A stretch of 9,481 nucleotides of DNA, taken from assembly GCA_964608945.1 (NCBI GenBank), contig CAZSQB010000039.1, forward strand, positions 1-9,481, read 5' to 3'. A program made the position numbers and the translations under genes. Source of the stretch: CAYWEP01 sp964608945 (lineage in GTDB: Bacteria > Patescibacteriota > Microgenomatia > Levybacterales > UBA12049). This document shows positions 6,018 through 9,481 of this stretch, in pieces (positions within the stretch are counted from its first letter, which is position 1; the number at the start of each line of letters is the position of its first letter). The notes below the pieces were generated by a model, which searched no databases, was not told where the DNA came from, and saw nothing but the letters and a program-made list of their open reading frames with translations.

Positions 6018-6079
6018 AAAAAACCTTCTTAGTCCGTCGGCTGGCCCCGCTGAGCGGGGCTGGCGGATTCCCAAGAAGG
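6018..6079 (-). promoter_or_regulatory. Shine-Dalgarno-sequestering, terminator-like hairpin before the DUF4430 gene
   Basis: On the minus strand CCUUCUU (6079-6073) is perfectly complementary to AAGAAGG (6030-6024), which contains the Shine-Dalgarno of the DUF4430 gene. Between them lies a GC-rich hairpin GCCCCGC/GCGGGGC with a 3-base loop (6060-6044), extended by CCG/CGG. The outer stem is followed directly by six U (6023-6018) and then the AUG. The same structure could therefore hide the ribosome binding site and act as an intrinsic terminator. It is the natural expression platform for the riboswitch upstream. The inner hairpin resembles a dispersed CPR palindrome. Confidence 0.65.
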
Positions 6080-6105
6080 ACATAATACGTCACGTACTTT
6101 TCCTG

Positions 6106-6135
6106 TCTGGCGGAGCCAGACCCTGCTTCGCAGGG
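6106..6135. repeat. Two back-to-back perfect hairpins
   Basis: TCTGGC-GGA-GCCAGA (6106-6120) is followed without a gap by CCCTGC-TTC-GCAGGG (6121-6135). Each is a 6-bp stem with a 3-base loop. They lie between the first riboswitch aptamer and its expression platform. Their paired, zero-spacing layout is typical of dispersed intergenic palindromes rather than of a protein-coding or aptamer part. Confidence 0.7.
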
Positions 6136-6149
6136 CTCGGGATCTCTGA

Positions 6150-6250
6150 CAACTCTCTAGTTTTCTGACTTTCCCTTCGACAAGCTCAGGGTCCTTTCGG
6201 AACAGTTACGGCATAGCCACGGACTTGCACCGTGATTTCCTAAAGAGTCG
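6150..6250 (-). promoter_or_regulatory. Cobalamin riboswitch (first; compact; upstream of B12 supply operon)
   Basis: On the minus strand a closing stem CGACUCU (6250-6244) pairs with AGAGUUG (6156-6150). Inside are AGGAAAU, P4 CACGG/CCGUG (6234-6230 with 6222-6218) with the typical loop UGCAAGU, and GGCUAUGCCGUAACUGU ending at 6202. A UCC-GAAA-GGA tetraloop hairpin (6201-6192) follows, and a degenerate B12 box AAGUCAGAAAACUAG at 6171-6157. These match the GGAA...GGUGcaAguCC...ACUGU...AGxCAG core of the cobalamin aptamer. The element is minimal: there is no P2 arm and no recognisable GCCACU motif, and the box departs from consensus. It starts 5 bases after the nrdJ stop, so it may be carried on nrdJ read-through RNA or have its own promoter inside nrdJ. 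The genes downstream are B12-related, which supports the call. Confidence 0.8.
6173..6191. repeat. Short palindromic repeat inside the first riboswitch
   Basis: CCCTTCGACAAGCTCAGGG is an imperfect hairpin (CCCT/AGGG arms). I recognise this sequence as a common dispersed intergenic repeat type in environmental bacterial genomes, including CPR. It occupies a peripheral arm between ACUGU and the B12 box. Other copies cannot be checked from this window. Confidence 0.55.
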
Positions 6251-6255
6251 AGCTA

Positions 6256-9200
6256 CTAACATTCTGAGTAGCCACAGCTATAGCACTTCTTGCAGCCTTC
6301 TTCATAGGCAAAGCTGCCAGTGCCACATTTCGGGCAGATATCAAACAAGTTCGTTTTTGAGCTGCTTGCAGTTGCGAATTTTGCATCAGACGATGCTGTA
6401 TTGTCAAACGACAATTGCCGCATGGTGACAACTTCTTCTATTCCCGTAGCCTTTGCAGGCTCTGTCGCGCCGTTTGTTTGATCATTGGTATGTCCATTCG
6501 TTGCGCCATTGCCATTGGCAGCTTTCGGAAACGCATCCTCTACTGCGCCATTGACCCTGAAGGCGCTGTGGCGGGCGAGGACTTTCGACACAGCGTCTGG
6601 CAGAGACCGAACACGATTCTCGCCAAAGCCAACGCTTCTGGCGCCGCCGATACCAACCAACTCTTCAATTACTTTTCTCATTCTCTCGCGCGTTGGCACT
6701 GGACTGTTGAGTCGTAAGACAAGCGAGATCATACGGCCTAACCCGTCAGCCATGGCCGCGACGTCTGATCCACTCTTTCCATTGGTGATAAAGACTTCAA
6801 ATGGTTCTTTCATTTGGTCGTGGTTGACGGTGACATATGTCTTACCCAAGGGACTGTCAGTGGCATAGGTTACTCCCTCGACCATCATTGGGCGTGGCAG
6901 GACTGGTTCGTCTGTGAAGACAGTGAGTTTTGGCTGCTCGTCTTTTTTCTCGCCTACGCGCTCAAAAATTGCTTGTCGAGACCCATCACGCATGTAGGTG
7001 ATGCCTTTTAATCCCTGATCATACGCGAGCATGTAAAGCCGCTGTACGTCTTCAACAGTGTGGGAATTAGGTGCATTGACTGTTTTTGAAATAGAAGAGT
7101 CGATGTACTTCTGCGCAATTGCCTGGACATTGACATGATCCTCAGGGGTTAGGTCATTGGCTGATACAAAATAGTCAGGGCGTTTTTCATCCGGATGGTG
7201 CTTTTTCCACTCTCCGTATAGCTTGTGATAGACAAGTTGCTTTCCGAGACGACCCATGTGGTAATATTCAAACTCATATACTGGCTCAACACCTGAGGAG
7301 ACGCCTGCGAGAAGGGATGTTGTGCCGGTTGGCGCGATAGTCAGCAACACCGCATTTCGGATTCCTTGCTTGGCAATTTTTTGCTGGATTGCTTTTGGTA
7401 GGTATTTTATATGCCAGCCCTTCATATATTCTTTTTTATCGAATTTCGGGAATGAACCCTTTTCAGCTGCGATATCAGATGAGGCAATATATGCGTTGTC
7501 GCGAAGCGTTGCAAACATTTTTTTAAGAATCGGAAGTGATTCTTTGGCACCGTAGCGGACTTTCATTTTAATGAGCGCATCAGCTAGGCCTAAAATGCCA
7601 AGACCAGTGCGTCGTATATCTTTTGCGCACTTCTCATTGTCATCAAAAAAGTAATAGGTCTCATCAATGACATTGTCCAGGAAACGTATGGAGATTTGGA
7701 CGTCTTTGGCAAATTGCGCGTAATTAAATACCCCTTTTTTATTGACATACGCGGCAAGATTGATAGCGCCCAGATTGCACACAGCCCAGGCCCCGAGGGG
7801 CTGCTCGCCACACCCGACCGAAACAGCACCTTCTGTAATCCACGTATCCGATACTGATTCATGTAAATCATAAACAGTTTCTACCCCATCTGGCTCAATT
7901 GACGTAATACGAGAAAGCCATGTGTTGCCTGTCAGAGCAAATTCTTTTTGTGCTGTTTGCAGTCTTTTCTGTTTGTCCGGATGCGAGAGACCAATCTCTT
8001 GTACGAATACTTTCATTCCTGCGCCGGAAATAATAACTTCGTACTGTGTATGACGGGAAGTAATGACGCGGTCACCAATGCGACCATCTGCTACTTTTTT
8101 AATCGTTGCAATCCGTCCATGAATACCGAAGGAGAGCAGTATTCTGCGTATATCTTGTGCTAGTTGTTTGCTTGTGGTCTTAAAGCGCAAGAATGGATGA
8201 GTACTGGATAGATCAATATTGCCATCAGTACTAAACAACCCGTCCAAAAGTCCTGCCAAGAACTCTTTGTTTGCATTCTGATACTCAAAAGGAATTTTCT
8301 TTTCAAAAGAGTATGCAGGTGTTAGGTATGATTGTTTCACAAGCATTGCTGCGCCACCTGCTGATTGGGCAGTGAAATTTGCCGAATACCCCTCTGAAGA
8401 AGCATCAAGCCGTACAGTACCTGTTTTCTCAAGTGTTGTTCTTACCAATGCATTCCATTCTGTCTCATTGGTATTTACCGCAACTTTCACGACATTTCGA
8501 TTGAGCGTTTTTGGAGTAATGCATCCGTCTCCTAAAAGAAGCCCGACAAAAAATCCATATTCCTTATCGCTCCAACCACGAGGTAAATCAACCACAGGAT
8601 TGTTCGGCATAGATGCTGGTGCCACACGCACTACATCTCCTATCTCAAGCTCTGCGAGAGCAAGCTCTGAGAACCGTTTGTTGGCAGAATTCTTTGCTCG
8701 GTTGGCATGTTTAATCGCATGGAACTTATGCGCTGCTGTTACTCGAAGCTCTGCCCCATCAGAAAACCTTACTTTAAAAACCGGACGGTTCTCATAGGTT
8801 TCAACCCTGTCTACAATTCCGCTGCCTAATACCGTTGCGATTTGATCACCGACAACGATTTCATCAGCTCGTCTCCATCCGCTCGTTGTTGCTACAAGCG
8901 TATCTCCAGTACAACAAGGGTTGGTCGCGATCAGATTCTCAAAATAAAAAGTATTACTTCGCTTATTGCTTCGTTCCAGGAAATGAAGCCCCGGCTCTGC
9001 TGAGCGCCATGCTGCGGCGCAGATCATATCCCAGAGATATTTTGCTTTGACTGTCTTTTTGACGACAACCTTGCCGCCTGCTTTTTTCCAGGCCTGGATG
9101 TCGCCATCCCACAACTCATCGTACCTGGGGTTGTCGAGGTCTGGATAGACTAAGTCCCAGCTAGAATCTTTTTTGACTGCTTCCATAAATGAATCGGAGA

Positions 9201-9481
9201 TACAGACAGACAGGTTGGCGCCGTTGATGCGGGAGAGATCTTGCTTGACTGTAATAAACTCCTCGATATCTGGATGCCAATCCCAAAGCATCAACATTAA
9301 TGCACCGCGACGACTTCCCCCTTGCTGGACAATATCATGCGTTGCGAGTGAGTATAGCTCTGCCCAATTAATAGGCCCACTGGAGAAACCATTTACTTTT
9401 TTGACGCGTGAGCCTTTGGGTCTTAGGGATGAGAGGTTAAGGCCGACGCCGCCGCCTCTTGCCATGATTTCGATCATTGAC
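6256..9481 (-). CDS. nrdJ: Vitamin B12-dependent (class II) ribonucleotide reductase, 5'-truncated, with intein
   Basis: The frame is open to the window edge, so the N-terminus (including the first redox cysteine) is missing. Numbers below count from the Met at 9477. The enzyme uses adenosylcobalamin to make a thiyl radical and reduce ribonucleotides to deoxyribonucleotides. Visible motifs are RGGGVGLNLSSLRPKG (7-22), GGSRRGA (53-59), the active site TNP|CGEQPLGAWAVCNLG split by the intein, APTGTTSLLAGVSSGVEP, and GLKGITYMRDGSR. A TSCPD-type region follows (roughly residues 860-980), then an Asn/Gly/Thr-rich linker, and a cysteine-rich tail (1048, 1051, 1062, 1065, 1068, 1073) that acts as zinc ribbon or redox shuttle. 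C556 is the expected thiyl-radical cysteine, E558 its catalytic partner, and C567 the redox cysteine. The spliced part in the window is 705 residues. The stop is TAG. The first riboswitch begins 5 bases later. Confidence 0.97.
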   Translation of the reverse strand, partial: SMIEIMARGGGVGLNLSSLRPKGSRVKKVNGFSSGPINWAELYSLATHDIVQQGGSRRGALMLMLWDWHPDIEEFITVKQDLSRINGANLSVCISDSFMEAVKKDSSWDLVYPDLDNPRYDELWDGDIQAWKKAGGKVVVKKTVKAKYLWDMICAAAWRSAEPGLHFLERSNKRSNTFYFENLIATNPCCTGDTLVATTSGWRRADEIVVGDQIATVLGSGIVDRVETYENRPVFKVRFSDGAELRVTAAHKFHAIKHANRAKNSANKRFSELALAELEIGDVVRVAPASMPNNPVVDLPRGWSDKEYGFFVGLLLGDGCITPKTLNRNVVKVAVNTNETEWNALVRTTLEKTGTVRLDASSEGYSANFTAQSAGGAAMLVKQSYLTPAYSFEKKIPFEYQNANKEFLAGLLDGLFSTDGNIDLSSTHPFLRFKTTSKQLAQDIRRILLSFGIHGRIATIKKVADGRIGDRVITSRHTQYEVIISGAGMKVFVQEIGLSHPDKQKRLQTAQKEFALTGNTWLSRITSIEPDGVETVYDLHESVSDTWITEGAVSVGCGEQPLGAWAVCNLGAINLAAYVNKKGVFNYAQFAKDVQISIRFLDNVIDETYYFFDDNEKCAKDIRRTGLGILGLADALIKMKVRYGAKESLPILKKMFATLRDNAYIASSDIAAEKGSFPKFDKKEYMKGWHIKYLPKAIQQKIAKQGIRNAVLLTIAPTGTTSLLAGVSSGVEPVYEFEYYHMGRLGKQLVYHKLYGEWKKHHPDEKRPDYFVSANDLTPEDHVNVQAIAQKYIDSSISKTVNAPNSHTVEDVQRLYMLAYDQGLKGITYMRDGSRQAIFERVGEKKDEQPKLTVFTDEPVLPRPMMVEGVTYATDSPLGKTYVTVNHDQMKEPFEVFITNGKSGSDVAAMADGLGRMISLVLRLNSPVPTRERMRKVIEELVGIGGARSVGFGENRVRSLPDAVSKVLARHSAFRVNGAVEDAFPKAANGNGATNGHTNDQTNGATEPAKATGIEEVVTMRQLSFDNTASSDAKFATASSSKTNLFDICPKCGTGSFAYEEGCKKCYSCGYSEC
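7813..8916 (-). mobile_element. LAGLIDADG intein in nrdJ active site, lacking C-terminal His-Asn
   Basis: A 368-residue in-frame insertion (residues 188-555 of the partial NrdJ) between NP and CGEQPL. Block A begins CCTGDTLVATTSG, with C188 as nucleophile. Block B has TAAH (247-250). Two LAGLIDADG motifs, GFFVGLLLGDG (308-318) and FLAGLLDGLFSTDG (406-419), both keep their acidic residue (D317, D418), so the homing endonuclease may be active. Block F begins VYDLHESVSDTWITEG. The C-terminus reads AVSVG before C556, where a standard intein has HN before the +1 Cys/Ser/Thr. Both the penultimate His and the terminal Asn are absent, and there is no Asn in the last 30 residues. C556, the +1 residue, is also the catalytic thiyl-radical cysteine, a favoured intein site in ribonucleotide reductases. 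I chose C188 rather than C189 as residue 1 because only that choice restores NPCGEQ and gives Cys at +1. Confidence 0.9.

Noticed and set aside
6018..6083. Upstream extension of the DUF4430 gene to an ATG at 6083
   Set aside because: The extra codons are the GC-rich regulatory hairpin; the ATG at 6017 has a Shine-Dalgarno and gives a normal N-terminus before the membrane segment.
6086..6096. TACGT-C-ACGTA inverted repeat as an operator
   Set aside because: Short, single-base spacer, no known match and no associated regulator; too weak to call.
4341..6191. CRISPR array or tRNA genes among the hairpins
   Set aside because: The repeats are not regularly spaced with unique spacers, and no cloverleaf with the conserved GGTTCRA-type arm is seen.
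8372..8797. Plus-strand open frames inside nrdJ, including the longest at 8372-8797
   Set aside because: They are antisense to strongly supported protein-coding sequence, with no ribosome site or recognisable product.
8911..8913. Second of the two adjacent cysteines (C189) as intein residue 1
   Set aside because: It would leave Gly as the +1 residue and does not fit block A spacing (C-x-T-G-D-T); C188 fits both.

Overview
The window looks like a chromosomal piece of a Patescibacteria (CPR) genome. Four things point there: a type IV secretion coupling ATPase of a kind common in that group, an intein-bearing vitamin B12-dependent ribonucleotide reductase, many short GC-rich dispersed hairpins between genes, and A/T-rich 'ATTTGA'-type repeats that run into coding sequence. 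No stop codon appears to be recoded. Every gene I can support lies on the minus strand, so the biological reading order runs from position 9481 down to 1. The taxonomic assignment is inference.

Region by region, in transcription order: (1) 9481-6256, nrdJ, a class II (adenosylcobalamin-dependent) ribonucleotide reductase. Its 5' end is cut by the window edge, and a 368-residue LAGLIDADG intein sits exactly at the thiyl-radical cysteine. (2) 6250-6018, a compact cobalamin riboswitch that begins 5 bases after the nrdJ stop, followed by several hairpins. The last hairpin sequesters the Shine-Dalgarno sequence of the next gene. (3) 6017-4465, a three-gene B12 supply operon: a membrane-anchored DUF4430 (transcobalamin C-terminal-like) protein, a DUF6580 membrane protein resembling an S component, and a PduO-type cob(I)alamin adenosyltransferase. 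(4) 4469-4239, a perfect 22-bp palindrome over the pduO stop codon, then a second, larger cobalamin riboswitch with a 9-bp P1 and a near-consensus B12 box. (5) 4238-15, a 436-residue protein of unknown function with a C-terminal zinc ribbon, a 165-residue proline-rich protein, and a TraG/VirD4-like membrane ATPase.

The functional logic is B12-centred. NrdJ needs adenosylcobalamin. The operon behind the first riboswitch can plausibly capture, import and adenosylate cobalamin for it. The second riboswitch is the surprise: it sits directly upstream of an unknown protein and a DNA-transfer or secretion-type ATPase, which suggests that this export/import locus also responds to B12. Two further points deserve attention. 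The intein lacks the C-terminal His-Asn pair normally needed to finish splicing, although it interrupts an essential catalytic residue. And both riboswitches carry dispersed palindromic repeats inside their peripheral arms.
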